DNA from: V1-33 sp039795165
GTDB lineage: Bacteria; Verrucomicrobiota; Verrucomicrobiia; Verrucomicrobiales; V1-33
NCBI GenBank assembly: GCA_039795165.1
Contig: JBDKER010000006.1
Span: forward strand, 62,001 to 126,000
Length of the DNA: 64,000 nucleotides
Reading direction: 5' to 3'
The translations under genes were made by a program, and so were the position numbers. The notes under the pieces were generated by a model. That model searched no databases. It saw only the letters and a list, made by a program, of their open reading frames with translations, and was not told the origin of the DNA. Positions 16,129 to 25,526 of this stretch are shown here, in pieces. Each line of letters opens with the position of its first letter. Position 1 is the stretch's first letter.

Positions 16129-18441
16129 TCACGGCCGCGTCACTTTCACCCGCATCCATTGACGTTCCCGCCCGCTGACCGGGACGGAGTATGAATGCAC
16201 GGGTGCCACCGCCCCATTCACAAGGTCGGTCCAGGTCTGCAGATCCTGTGACGACTGCACCTTCACAGTCACCCCTGTCACAGAGGGAGCCAGACTGAAA
16301 TTCATCGTCATGGCCGACGGCCCGACCACCACCTGCGGCATCTGCCCCGGCCCGCTCAGCCCGGACAAGGGATTCGTGCCAAACGCATACTCCACCAGAT
16401 TGCTCAGCTGATCCCGGTCGTCATCCCCCGCCGCTCCTCCGCTGGCCCCAGGGTAATAGCCGGCCACCCATGCATCATATCCCGTCAGCGACGAAACGGT
16501 CACCGATACCAGATTCGTCCAGCCCAGCCTCCGCACACCGGAAACCGGAGCAGCCCGCAGCACATACTTGTCATTCACATTCATGACCGATCCAAGGGTC
16601 GCTTCGCTGAGGGTGAAAGGCGACGCCGTAGCCGTGATCTCATTCCCCTTCGCCGTCAGCCGCTGCACGCCCACCAACCGTACATCGTCCACAAAGCAGC
16701 CGTACATCTGATCCTCTCCGTAAAAGACGTTGGCTCCCGGCCGGAATACATACCGCAGGCGCACCGCTTTGCCCGCATACGCCGCCAAACTCACACTCCG
16801 CAGCTTCCACAACGGCGCATTCCCCCCGGTCCCTGTCTTGTCCCACAGCGAACTGTCGTACATGTTGTCTTCCTCCACCACATACTGGCCATTGCGGCCG
16901 TCAATCTCGGTCCAGACCACGCCTCCATCCGTCGAGATCTCCAGACTGAGCCGCGACGTGTCAAATACCCAGCGGAAACAATTGTAGTAATCAACCCGCG
17001 ACGTCGCCCCAGCCACAAAGTCGGTCCCGATCTCGACAACCTGATCAGCCCCGTCCCTCGGAAAGGTCAGATGCAGGGCACGCGATCCCGTCCGCGGAGT
17101 GAAAACCACGCCATTCGGCAGGGTCTGGGCGGCCTGCCGGGCCGGATACGTGCCAGTGGTCTGCACCGCCAGATCAACGGCATTCGTATCCTCGAATCCC
17201 TGCAAGTAATCAGCTGCTGCCGCCGCCGAAGCCACCTGCAACCGGTACTCGCGGGCCCCAGCCACCGCCGTGAATGGATAGAATCCCCCCGCCTTCGGAA
17301 GCGCTGCCGGACCACTCAAGGCCAGCACGCTCCCCGCCACATTCACCGGAAACAGCACGGTCTGCCACGTCTTCACCGACGGCACCCCGCCCCCGCTCAT
17401 CCCGGAAACCGTCACGGTCACCACCTGATCCGACACCGCCGCCGAAGGCAACGCACCCGGTTCCCACACGATGGCATTCTCCCCAACCAGCGCCGTCCGC
17501 GAAACCACCGTCACCGGAATCGACCCGCCCGGCCCGCTCATCGTCACGGTCGCCGCAGAAAAATCCGCTCCCGGCCAGGCCAGTGACCAGCGGCCCGGCC
17601 GCAGCTCCGCAGGGAAATACCCCTCGTTCGGCCACATCGTAAACCGCGCCGCCCCGGCCGGGCGGAAGTTCCCCACCACATAAAGCGTGTTCGCACCATT
17701 CACTTCATACGTCACCCCATCCTGCGTCAGCGTCCCAGCCGGCACATCGCCACTCGCCATGTCAAGGGTCCGCGGGAATAGAATCCACCGCCGATGCCCC
17801 ACATTCTCATTCGTGTACAGATCCGATCCCCCATCCTCGTCCTGCATGTAGGCATCCACCGCCCCAGGCCCCCAGTAGCCCACAGTCAGATTCCCATGCG
17901 CCGACCCATTCCATGCATACGCCGACCAGTTGAAATAACTGTTAGGCGGATTGTGCGACAGAATGAATTGGTCCTCGGCATACCACGATTCCATCGCATT
18001 CATGTAAGCCGACTGCATGCAGCAATACGTTTTCGATGTCCCCGCCGGAACAGTCGTGCCCGCCGGCCCGGGCACCAGATTGACCGCGTCCTGCGCACCA
18101 AAAGTCACATCCGCAGGAACCCCCGCCAGCCCACGGTAGAAATTCACCCTCCGCCGGATGTGCTCGCGGTAAACTTCCGACGTGGTGCCCGCACTCCCCG
18201 TCAGGGGATCGTACGACCCCGTCCAGCCCATCGTGGATTCAACCCGCTCGGAAGCACGGTAGACGGTCTGATAAAAACTTTGAACCTCGGCCCGCGACGC
18301 AGCATCCACCACGAACCCAGCCGCGGGGACATTGCCCCCTCCCGCCGGAACCCACGTATTCTCATCGGCCTGCAGGAGACTGAAGGGTCCACCAGCCAGC
18401 AGTAGACAACAAGGAAGCACCGCAGCACCAGGATTTTTCAT
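16129..18441 (-). CDS. secreted CAP/SCP-like domain protein with C-terminal EYAFGTNP tail
   Basis: 770 aa. Signal peptide MKNPGAAVLPCCLLLAGGPFSLLQA. Residues about 50-260 look like a CAP (cysteine-rich secretory/PR-1) domain: RVNFYRGLAGVPADV, a tyrosine-rich segment, and ENVGHRRWILFP near 212-223, the typical CAP motif. Then come two or three beta-sandwich regions, including a jelly-roll-like part with LSLEISTDGGVVWTEIDG near 500. The C-terminus contains AAGDDDRDQLSNLVEYAFGTNP and a last beta domain that recurs in verrucomicrobial exported proteins. CAP domains act in binding or proteolysis-related roles; the substrate is unknown. It is divergent from hom, with a 132-bp gap. Confidence 0.78.
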   Translation of the reverse strand: MKNPGAAVLPCCLLLAGGPFSLLQADENTWVPAGGGNVPAAGFVVDAASRAEVQSFYQTVYRASERVESTMGWTGSYDPLTGSAGTTSEVYREHIRRRVNFYRGLAGVPADVTFGAQDAVNLVPGPAGTTVPAGTSKTYCCMQSAYMNAMESWYAEDQFILSHNPPNSYFNWSAYAWNGSAHGNLTVGYWGPGAVDAYMQDEDGGSDLYTNENVGHRRWILFPRTLDMASGDVPAGTLTQDGVTYEVNGANTLYVVGNFRPAGAARFTMWPNEGYFPAELRPGRWSLAWPGADFSAATVTMSGPGGSIPVTVVSRTALVGENAIVWEPGALPSAAVSDQVVTVTVSGMSGGGVPSVKTWQTVLFPVNVAGSVLALSGPAALPKAGGFYPFTAVAGAREYRLQVASAAAAADYLQGFEDTNAVDLAVQTTGTYPARQAAQTLPNGVVFTPRTGSRALHLTFPRDGADQVVEIGTDFVAGATSRVDYYNCFRWVFDTSRLSLEISTDGGVVWTEIDGRNGQYVVEEDNMYDSSLWDKTGTGGNAPLWKLRSVSLAAYAGKAVRLRYVFRPGANVFYGEDQMYGCFVDDVRLVGVQRLTAKGNEITATASPFTLSEATLGSVMNVNDKYVLRAAPVSGVRRLGWTNLVSVTVSSLTGYDAWVAGYYPGASGGAAGDDDRDQLSNLVEYAFGTNPLSGLSGPGQMPQVVVGPSAMTMNFSLAPSVTGVTVKVQSSQDLQTWTDLVNGAVAPVHSYSVPVSGRERQWMRVKVTRP

Positions 18442-18573
18442 GCTCTACCTTGCCACAGACCTCTACCGGAACTCAATCCCAATCCTCGCTGCGCTCCGCT
18501 TGTGCCGCCCAACTCTGGCTCCATACTCCCAACCCCGCCGACGCTTATGCCGTCCCAGCGCCCCTCTCTTTCT

Positions 18574-19893
18574 ATGGATTCTCTCCCCACTGTTCACTTC
18601 GGTCTCGCCGGCCTCGGAAATGTCGGCATGGGCGTCTACAAGAATCTCCTCCGGAATGGCGAACTGGTCGCATCCCGCAGCGGCGTCCGCCTCAATGTCC
18701 GCAAAATCGCCATCCGCGACACGGCCCGCCACACCGCCGCCGGTGTCCCCGCAGCCCTCCTCACCACCGACTGGCGCGACCTCCTCAAGGACCCGGAAAT
18801 CAAGGTCATCGTCGAACTGATCGGCGGCACCACGGACGCCTACGACCTCGTCAAAAGCGCGATCCTCGCCCGCAAGGCAGTCGTCACAGGAAACAAGGCG
18901 CTCCTCGCCGAACACGGACTCGAACTGGTCGCCCTCGCAGAACGGGAGGACGTTCCCCTCTACTTCGAAGCAGCCGTCGCCGGCGGCATCCCCATCATCA
19001 AGGCAGTCCGCGAAGCCCTCATCGGAAACAACATCGAAGCCATCTACGGCATCATCAACGGCACCACGAATTACATTCTCACCCGCATGAGCGACGCCGG
19101 CCTTTCCTACGAGGACGCCCTCGCGGAAGCCCAGCGTCTCGGCTACGCGGAAGCCGATCCCTACCTCGATGTCTCCGGCTGGGACGCCGGACACAAGGCC
19201 ATCATCCTCGCATGGCTCTCCTACGGCCAATGGATCAATCCCTCCCAGGTCCATGTGGAGGGCATCAGCCAACTCACCCGCAGCGACCTCTCCTTCGCCC
19301 GCTCCATGGGCTATTCCATTAAACTCCTCGCCGTGGTCCGACTCGATCCCTCGAAGAATATCGAAGTCCGCGTCCAGCCATCGCTCGTCCCACGCACCAG
19401 CATCCTCGCCAGCATCAACGGCGTCATGAATGCCGTGGCAGTCTACGGCGATGTCGTCGGCGAAACCCTCTTCTACGGAAGCGGAGCAGGCCAGGACGCC
19501 ACCAGCAGCTCGGTCATCAGCGACCTCGTCGACGCCGCCGACAGCCTCATCAATGAAGCCGGCACCAACAATGGCTTCGTTCCCCACGGCCAATACGGAT
19601 CTTCCCTCCCCGTCACGGAAACGGAATCAGGATACTACCTCCGGCTCCACGTCGATGACCGACCCGGCGTCATCGCCTCAATCGCCGGCATCCTCGCCGC
19701 CCATAACATCGGCATCCTCTCGATCCAGCAGCCGGAAGTCAACGAAGGAGCCCGCGGTGCCGACCTCATGATCATGCTCCACAAGGCCCGCTACGGCAGC
19801 ATCCTCGCCGCCCGCGATGCCATCACGGCCCTCGACTGCATCCGCCAGCCTCCCGTCCTCCTCCGCGTCGAAAATCTCCCCGGACGCCACTGA
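18574..19893 (+). CDS. hom: homoserine dehydrogenase
   Basis: 439 aa. It reduces aspartate semialdehyde to homoserine with NAD(P)H, the branch point to Met/Thr/Ile. The Rossmann motif GLAGLGNVGMGVYKNLL opens the protein. Other family features are IVELIGGTTDAYD, TGNKALLAEHG, the substrate loop GIINGTTNYILTRM, and EADPYLDVSGWDAGHK. A C-terminal ACT domain (from about 350, YYLRLHVDDRPGVIASIAGILAAHNIGI) implies feedback regulation by a threonine-like effector. Starts at 18502 and 18547 are also in frame, but the ATG at 18574 precedes the Rossmann strand by the usual 7 residues. ligA follows 20 bp later. Confidence 0.96.
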   Translation: MDSLPTVHFGLAGLGNVGMGVYKNLLRNGELVASRSGVRLNVRKIAIRDTARHTAAGVPAALLTTDWRDLLKDPEIKVIVELIGGTTDAYDLVKSAILARKAVVTGNKALLAEHGLELVALAEREDVPLYFEAAVAGGIPIIKAVREALIGNNIEAIYGIINGTTNYILTRMSDAGLSYEDALAEAQRLGYAEADPYLDVSGWDAGHKAIILAWLSYGQWINPSQVHVEGISQLTRSDLSFARSMGYSIKLLAVVRLDPSKNIEVRVQPSLVPRTSILASINGVMNAVAVYGDVVGETLFYGSGAGQDATSSSVISDLVDAADSLINEAGTNNGFVPHGQYGSSLPVTETESGYYLRLHVDDRPGVIASIAGILAAHNIGILSIQQPEVNEGARGADLMIMLHKARYGSILAARDAITALDCIRQPPVLLRVENLPGRH

Positions 19894-19913
19894 TCCCGCC
19901 CCTCCCCGCCACC

Positions 19914-22067
19914 ATGAACGCCGACCAGGCCCGCCAGCGCATCGCGGAACTGTCCGCCGCCATCGAACACCACAACCGCCTCTACTACCTCGAGGCCAGC
20001 CCCGTCATCTCGGACCGGGAATACGATGCGCTCTACCGCGAACTGAGCGACCTCGAAGCGGCATGGCCGGACCTCGCTTCGGAAAATTCCCCGACCCGCC
20101 GCGTCGGTGGCTCCCCCGCAGATGGATTCCGCCAGGTCCAGCATGCGGTCCGCATGATGAGCCTCGAGAACACCTACTCGGAAACGGAAGCACTCGAGTT
20201 CTATCAGCGCATGGTCCGCCTCACGGGACTCGACCGCATCCACACGGTCATCGAACCGAAAGTCGATGGCGTGGCGGTCTCGGTCCGCTACGAAAACCAT
20301 GCGCTCGTCCTCGCCGCCACCCGCGGCGACGGCATCACGGGCGACGACATCACAACCAACGCCCGCACCATCCGCCGGCTCCCACTCACCCTCCCGCCGG
20401 AAGCTCCCCCCCTCCTCGAACTGCGGGGTGAAATCTTCATGCCGAATGCCGCCTTCCGGAAACTCAACGAGGAACGCGAGGCAGTCGGCGAAGCACGCTT
20501 CGCCAACCCACGCAACGCCACGGCCGGTACCCTGAAACTGCTCGATTCCCGCACGGTCGCCCGCCGCCCGCTCGACATCATCTTCCATGGCCTCGGCGAA
20601 ACCAGCGGCCCCGCCATCGCCTCGTTCTCGGATTTCCACCAACTCCTCCAATCGCTTGGCCTCCCCCGTGCCGAACGCATCTGGACCGCCGACGACGCCC
20701 ATGGCATTCTCACCGCCATCCGCGCCATCAACGAGGCCCGCCGCCTCCTGCCCTACGAAACCGACGGCGCCGTCGTGAAGGTTGACCGCACGGACCTCCA
20801 GCAGCAACTGGGAGCCACCGCCAAGGCACCACGCTGGGCCATGGCCTACAAATACGAACCGGAACGCGTCACGACCGTCCTCCGCCGCATCACAGTCCAG
20901 GTCGGCCGCACCGGCGTCCTCACTCCAGTCGCTGAACTCGACCCCGTCCTCGTCTCGGGATCAACCGTCTCCCGCGCCACCCTCCACAACGAGGAGGAAA
21001 TCCTCCGCAAGGACATCCGCGAAGGCGATACCGTCATCATCGAAAAAGCAGGCGAAATCATCCCCGCCGTCATCGAGGTCGTCCCCGAACGCCGACCGCA
21101 GAATTCCCAGCCATTCGACCTCTTCCAGCACATCCACGGCCAATGCCCGTCCTGCGGAGGCCCCATCGCAAAAACCGAGGGCTTCGTGGCATGGCGCTGC
21201 CAGTCGCTCGAATGCCCAGCCCAGGCTGCCACCCGGCTCCGCCACTTCGCCAGCCGCAAAATGCTCGACCTCGACGGCCTCGGCGACATCGTGGCCGACA
21301 AACTCGTGGAACGCGGCCTCGTACGCACCCCGCTCGACGCCTTCCGTATCCCGGAAGCCTCCCTCGCTTCCCTCAACCTCGGCACGGACGAAGATCCCCG
21401 CACCTTCGGCCCGAAAAATGCCGCGAAACTGACCGCTTCGCTCGACCGCAGCCGCTCGCTCCCTCTCTCCCGCTGGATCTTCGCCATCGGCATCCCGGAA
21501 ATCGGTGAATCAGCCGCCCGCGAACTGGCCCGCCTCCACAGGGATTTTCCAGCACTCGCGGATTCCCCCATCCTCCGCGACCTCGCCGCCCTCCCCAAAG
21601 GAAAACGCAAGGAGGACCACCCCACCCTCGGCCCACTCCGCATCGCTCAGGAAATCGGCCAGGTCGCCGCCCGCAGCGTCATCGATTTCTTCCAGAGCCA
21701 CGCCGGCACCACTTTCCTCGCCGACCTCGCCAGCCTCGGCATCAATCCGCAAAGCGACAATTTCACGGAAACCACCAGCACAGCAGGATCGCCCGCCTCC
21801 CGGCTCGCAGGCACCACATGGGTCATCACAGGCACGCTCAGCCAGCCCCGCCAGTTCTTCGAAGACCTCATCCGCAGCCTCGGCGGCAAAACCTCGGGCA
21901 GCGTCAGCGCGAAGACTTCGTTCGTCCTCGCAGGCGAAGAAGCCGGCAGCAAACTGGACAAGGCCCGCCAGCTCGGCGTCCGCACCCTCTCGGAAAAGGA
22001 ATTCCACGACTTCCTCAGCCAGACCGGGGAATCCTCACCGGAACCCGCGTTCCAGCTCGATAACTGA
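19914..22067 (+). CDS. ligA: NAD-dependent DNA ligase
   Basis: 717 aa. It seals nicks in replication and repair using NAD+. The order is Ia domain (YYLEASPVISDREYDALYREL), adenylation domain with the nucleophile K116 in EPKVDGVAV, GARFANPRNATAGT-type motif at about 202, OB fold, a four-Cys zinc finger (CPSCGG ... WRCQSLEC, about 408-425), helix-hairpin-helix region, and a C-terminal BRCT domain (from about 628, GTTWVITGTLSQPRQFFEDLI). All required elements are present. An ATG start with no SD sequence. A GTG-initiated methyltransferase gene follows after 3 bp. Confidence 0.97.
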   Translation: MNADQARQRIAELSAAIEHHNRLYYLEASPVISDREYDALYRELSDLEAAWPDLASENSPTRRVGGSPADGFRQVQHAVRMMSLENTYSETEALEFYQRMVRLTGLDRIHTVIEPKVDGVAVSVRYENHALVLAATRGDGITGDDITTNARTIRRLPLTLPPEAPPLLELRGEIFMPNAAFRKLNEEREAVGEARFANPRNATAGTLKLLDSRTVARRPLDIIFHGLGETSGPAIASFSDFHQLLQSLGLPRAERIWTADDAHGILTAIRAINEARRLLPYETDGAVVKVDRTDLQQQLGATAKAPRWAMAYKYEPERVTTVLRRITVQVGRTGVLTPVAELDPVLVSGSTVSRATLHNEEEILRKDIREGDTVIIEKAGEIIPAVIEVVPERRPQNSQPFDLFQHIHGQCPSCGGPIAKTEGFVAWRCQSLECPAQAATRLRHFASRKMLDLDGLGDIVADKLVERGLVRTPLDAFRIPEASLASLNLGTDEDPRTFGPKNAAKLTASLDRSRSLPLSRWIFAIGIPEIGESAARELARLHRDFPALADSPILRDLAALPKGKRKEDHPTLGPLRIAQEIGQVAARSVIDFFQSHAGTTFLADLASLGINPQSDNFTETTSTAGSPASRLAGTTWVITGTLSQPRQFFEDLIRSLGGKTSGSVSAKTSFVLAGEEAGSKLDKARQLGVRTLSEKEFHDFLSQTGESSPEPAFQLDN

Positions 22068-22070
22068 CCC

Positions 22071-23279
22071 GTGCCCACTCCCCGTCTCAAAATCCGCCTG
22101 TCCCCCGCCGGGGAACGCGCAGTCAAATCCGGCCACCCCTGGGTCTTCAGCGAAAGCATCCAGTCGCAGAACCGCCCGGGCTCCGCAGGCGAACTCGCCG
22201 TCATCTACGACCGCAGCAGCGACCGCTTCCTCGCCTCGGCTTTCTTCGATCCCGATTCCCCCATCCGCCTCCGCATCGTCCACCGCGGCACCCCCACCCC
22301 CATCGACCCCACCTTCTGGCACGACCGCGTCCACTCAGCCACCGCCGCCCGCGCCGGGATCTTCACGCCGGACACCACCGGGGTCCGACTCATCCACGGG
22401 GAAAATGACGGCTTCCCTGCCCTCGTGCTCGACCGCTACGCCGATACCTGCGTCTGCAAACTCTATTCTCCAGTCTGGATCCCGCACCTGCCCACCCTCA
22501 CCGAGGCCATCACGTCCATCATCCAGCCGGCCGCTCTCCTCCTCCGCCTGAGCCGCAATGCCGCCCCGGCCTTCGCCGCAGCCGGCCTCACGGAGGGCTT
22601 CCTCACAGGCTCATCCCCAGACTCGGTCCCCTTCCTCGAAGACGGTCTTCAGTTTCTCGCCGATGTCCGCCATGGCCAGAAAACCGGCTTCTACCTCGAC
22701 CAGCGCGACAACCGCCGCCGCCTCGCCTCCATCGCCAAGGGTGCCGATGTCCTCAATGCCTTCAGCTTCTCCAGCGCATTCTCGCTCCACGCCGCCCGCG
22801 CCGGGGCCCGCTCCGTCACGGATGTCGACATCAGTCAGCACGCCCTCGACGCCGGCAGTCGCAATTTCGCCGCCAATCTCCACCTCCCCCCGGTCGCCGC
22901 ATGCACCCGCCATGCCGTCCGCGCCGATGCCTTCCCATGGCTCGCCGCCCGACCCACCCAGCGCTTCGACATCGTCGTCGTCGACCCCCCCTCGCTGGCC
23001 CGGCGCGAAAGCGACCGCCCCGCAGCCATCAAGGCCTACCACCAACTCGCCACCTCCGCCGCCCAGCACCTCAAACCCCACGGCATCCTCCTCGCCGCCT
23101 CCTGCTCCGCCCACGTCAGCCCCTCCGAATTCGCCGACGCCGTCCGCGCAGCCATCCCCCACGCCCGCGAACTCTGGACCGCAGGACACGCCCAAGACCA
23201 CCCAGCCCGCTTCCCGGAAGCCACCTACCTCAAAGCCATCGCCCTCCAGCTTCCCGCCCGCCCCGCAATCCGCCGCTGA
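22071..23279 (+). CDS. class I rRNA methyltransferase with PUA domain (RlmI-like)
   Basis: 402 aa from a GTG start 3 bp after ligA. The N-terminal PUA domain (KIRLSPAGERAVKSGHPWVFSESI) is followed by an EEHAD-like middle region and a Rossmann SAM methyltransferase fold. VLNAFSFSSAFSLHAARAGA (about 225) is the SAM loop and VVVDPPSLARR (about 303) is the DPPS-type catalytic motif. RlmI-group enzymes make m5C in 23S rRNA, although many homologues are uncharacterised. The usual FCYTGGF-like SAM loop is altered to NAFSFSSAFS. Cytoplasmic, probably translated from the ligA transcript. Confidence 0.85.
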   Translation: MPTPRLKIRLSPAGERAVKSGHPWVFSESIQSQNRPGSAGELAVIYDRSSDRFLASAFFDPDSPIRLRIVHRGTPTPIDPTFWHDRVHSATAARAGIFTPDTTGVRLIHGENDGFPALVLDRYADTCVCKLYSPVWIPHLPTLTEAITSIIQPAALLLRLSRNAAPAFAAAGLTEGFLTGSSPDSVPFLEDGLQFLADVRHGQKTGFYLDQRDNRRRLASIAKGADVLNAFSFSSAFSLHAARAGARSVTDVDISQHALDAGSRNFAANLHLPPVAACTRHAVRADAFPWLAARPTQRFDIVVVDPPSLARRESDRPAAIKAYHQLATSAAQHLKPHGILLAASCSAHVSPSEFADAVRAAIPHARELWTAGHAQDHPARFPEATYLKAIALQLPARPAIRR

Positions 23280-23307
23280 AGCCCCAGACATCCCCGCAGG
23301 CCGGACC

Positions 23308-23847
23308 TCAGCGCCGCACCACCCTCGGCTTCGGATCACTCTCCGGACGCGGCGGAGGATCATCTCCAATCGCCACCACCCCGAAGAAATCCTTCATCAC
23401 ATCCCGGTACACCCCACGCTTGAACTCAGGCAGCCACCGCAAATCAAATGCGGCCGGCTCAATCCACTTCCAACTCCGGAATTCCGGCTGCTTCGTGTCA
23501 ATGCTGATCAGACTGTCAGGCCCATGAAACCGGCACAGAAAGTACGTCTGCTGCTGCCCCACATACTTCCGCCTCCGCCGATGCCGCACCGGAAACCGGT
23601 AACGGTACGGCCCCCGCTCCTCCACAATGTCATACGCCCCCGGAAGGAGCGAAATCTCTTCCCACAACTCCCGCTGCAGGGCCTCCCGCGGCGTCTCCCC
23701 ATGATCCCGGCCACCCTGGGGAAACTGCCAGCTGTCCGCAAAATCATCCCGCTCACAAATCAGCAGCCGCCCCTCGTCGTTCACCAGCAAACAGGCAACG
23801 CAGGGACGGAAGCGCTCCCGGGGGGAATCCGTAGTCTTCTCAGGCAT
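23308..23847 (-). CDS. Nudix hydrolase, RppH-like
   Basis: 179 aa. RPCVACLLVNDEGRLLICERDD leads into SWQFPQGGRDHGETPREALQ and RELWEEISLL, an intact Nudix box (G-x5-E-x7-RE-x2-EE). WQFPQGG plus YRYRFPV and the C-terminal WKWIEP segment match the Ap(n)A pyrophosphohydrolase/RppH group, which removes pyrophosphate from 5' mRNA ends or dinucleoside polyphosphates. The C-terminus is extended by about 40 residues with a Pro/Arg tail. The ATG at 23847 is preferred to an adjacent TTG. It converges on the methyltransferase gene. Confidence 0.88.
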   Translation of the reverse strand: MPEKTTDSPRERFRPCVACLLVNDEGRLLICERDDFADSWQFPQGGRDHGETPREALQRELWEEISLLPGAYDIVEERGPYRYRFPVRHRRRRKYVGQQQTYFLCRFHGPDSLISIDTKQPEFRSWKWIEPAAFDLRWLPEFKRGVYRDVMKDFFGVVAIGDDPPPRPESDPKPRVVRR

Positions 23848-23927
23848 CAAAGTTCAATCCTCAATTGCGGGATACCGTCAACCCTGATTTGCATTTCCAC
23901 CGCCCCAGACCCCCATTTTACCCCCCC

Positions 23928-23953
23928 GGAAACACCCTCCCAGCCCGCAAGTT
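23928..23953 (+). promoter_or_regulatory. possible ECF-type autoregulated promoter
   Basis: GGAAAC (23928-23933), 17 bp, then GTT (23951-23953) resembles the GGAAC-N16/17-GTT layout of ECF-dependent promoters and lies 34 bp before the sigma factor ATG. It was seen by eye only, and such short motifs occur by chance. Confidence 0.3.
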
Positions 23954-23986
23954 CCCTGTAACTGAAGCCCTCCCACAGGGCTCATT

Positions 23987-24631
23987 ATGATCATGACTGC
24001 CCTGCCCGCCGTCATCCCCTTTCCCCTCCCCAGCACGCCTCCAGTCCGCTTCCATTCGGAGCAACTCGATGAGGCTTCGCTGCCTGCAGACCTCATCCGC
24101 GCAGCGCAGCAGGGCGACGAACCTTCGTTCCATGCCATCATGCGCGCCTGCAAAGGCCGCATCGCCGCCATGGCCTCCCGCTACGTCCAGTGCGCCCCGG
24201 AACTCGATGACCTCTGCCAGGAAATCTTCGTGCACCTCTGGCGCGGCCTCCAATCCTACCGCTTCGACGCCCCCTTCCCCCACTGGGTCTCCCGCGTCGC
24301 CGTCAATACCTGCCTCACCCACCTCAAGAAACGCCGCCGCCGCAACGCCATCTTCGCCCCCAGCAGCGAACCGGTTTCCCTCGAACGCATCCCCGATCCC
24401 TCCCCGGACGCCGCCGCCGCCTCCCGCGAAGCCGCCGACCGACTCGGCCCCGCCCTCGCTTCCCTCCGCCCGGAAGACCGCCTCGTCATCACCATGCTCC
24501 ACCTCGAAGAACGCTCGGTCGCAGAAATCGCCGACGCCACCGGTTGGTCCACCTCCAATGTCAAAGTCCGCGCCCTGCGCGCCCGCCAGAAACTCCGCGA
24601 ATTCCTCCAGCGCCATGAATCCAAACGCTGA
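23987..24631 (+). CDS. ECF-type RNA polymerase sigma factor
   Basis: 214 aa. Sigma region 2 runs from FHAIMRACKGRIAAMASRYV through DLCQEIFVHLWRGLQSYRFDAPFPHWVSRVAVNTCLTHLKKRRRR, followed by a Pro/Ser linker. Region 4 is PALASLRPEDRLVITMLHLEERSVAEIADATGWSTSNVKVRALRARQKLREFL. Regions 1.1 and 3 are absent, which defines the ECF group. A short hairpin AGCCCT-CCCAC-AGGGCT (23966-23982) ends 4 nt before the ATG and could mask ribosome entry. The next small membrane protein gene overlaps its end by 17 bp, the usual sigma/anti-sigma coupling. Confidence 0.93.
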   Translation: MIMTALPAVIPFPLPSTPPVRFHSEQLDEASLPADLIRAAQQGDEPSFHAIMRACKGRIAAMASRYVQCAPELDDLCQEIFVHLWRGLQSYRFDAPFPHWVSRVAVNTCLTHLKKRRRRNAIFAPSSEPVSLERIPDPSPDAAAASREAADRLGPALASLRPEDRLVITMLHLEERSVAEIADATGWSTSNVKVRALRARQKLREFLQRHESKR

Positions 24632-24956
24632 TCACCACCTCGACGATCTCCTCCGCAAGGCCGCCCGCGACGAACGCCCAGCCACATGGGCCGCCACCGC
24701 CACCCGCGGCCTCGAAGCCCGCGTCCTCCAGCGCCTCAGCCGCCCACCGTCATGGGGCGATGCCCTCTTCAGCCTCTCCTCATGGCGCCCCCTCGCCGCC
24801 GCCGCCACCCTCGCCGCCGCCACCGGATTCTGGAGCGCTCCCGCCCTCGCCGAAATCATGGACGACGAATGGATCGCTTCCCAGGCAGCCGCCGAAGAGG
24901 AGGAAGCCGAGGACGCCCTCACCCCGGATATCGCCGACCCGGACGTCGGCTTCTGA
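24615..24956 (+). CDS. small single-pass membrane protein, candidate anti-sigma factor
   Basis: 113 aa from ATG 24615, overlapping the sigma gene by 17 bp. About 50 residues of charged N-terminal sequence (NADHHLDDLLRKAARDERPATWAATATRGLEARVLQRL) precede one hydrophobic helix (about 57-78). The C-terminal tail is very acidic (AAAEEEEAEDALTPDIADPD). There are no cysteines, so it is not a zinc anti-sigma protein. The anti-sigma role is inferred from gene order and topology only. Confidence 0.72.
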   Translation: MNPNADHHLDDLLRKAARDERPATWAATATRGLEARVLQRLSRPPSWGDALFSLSSWRPLAAAATLAAATGFWSAPALAEIMDDEWIASQAAAEEEEAEDALTPDIADPDVGF

Positions 24957-24982
24957 TCACCCCACCACTCCCGGGCCTCACC

Positions 24983-25474
24983 ATGCAGAACTGGAAAACC
25001 GCTGTCCTCACCCTCGCAATCTTTGCACTGGGTGCCCTCGCCGGTTCGCTCGTCTCAGCCCAGGTCTTCCGCGGCCGCCTCGCCGGTGCCCGCAAAACCA
25101 CCCCGGCCCCACCGCCGGAATCGCGCGAATGGCCCCAGCGGGTCTCGGACTCCGTCCGCCAGCAGGTCGGTCTCTCGGAACCCCAGTCCACCGCCGTCTC
25201 CAGCATCCTCAGCCGGACCTACGAAGACGTCCAGTCCATGCGCGAACGCTGGCGCCGCGAACTCCGCCAGCGCATGATCGAATCGGACCGCGCCATCGAA
25301 AAACAACTCAAGGACGCCCAGCGCAAACCATGGGAAGACTTCCGCAAACGCCGCCGCAGCGATTTCTTCAACCAGCGTCCCCAGCCCCCACGCCCCAACC
25401 GGCAGGAAAATCCACAGCCCAAAGCAGATCCGGGCCCAACTCCGATGCCGGCCGCCGATGCCCCGGCTCCGTAA
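24983..25474 (+). CDS. membrane-anchored periplasmic helical protein, Spy/ZraP-like in layout
   Basis: 163 aa. An N-terminal anchor (TAVLTLAIFALGALAGSLVSAQVF) is followed by a charged alpha-helical domain (RVSDSVRQQVGLSEPQSTAV, then YEDVQSMRERWRRELRQRMIESDRAIEKQL) and a Pro/Gln-rich tail. The L-S/T-x-x-Q-like start and amphipathic helices recall Spy/CpxP/ZraP/CnrR periplasmic sensor-chaperones that often accompany ECF sigma factors. That assignment is weak by sequence and supported mainly by context. It lies 26 bp after the candidate anti-sigma gene. Confidence 0.7.
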   Translation: MQNWKTAVLTLAIFALGALAGSLVSAQVFRGRLAGARKTTPAPPPESREWPQRVSDSVRQQVGLSEPQSTAVSSILSRTYEDVQSMRERWRRELRQRMIESDRAIEKQLKDAQRKPWEDFRKRRRSDFFNQRPQPPRPNRQENPQPKADPGPTPMPAADAPAP

Positions 25475-25526
25475 ACCCGCCACCCCGCGGACTGGACAAG
25501 CGGCCAACCAAACCGCATCCTGCGGC

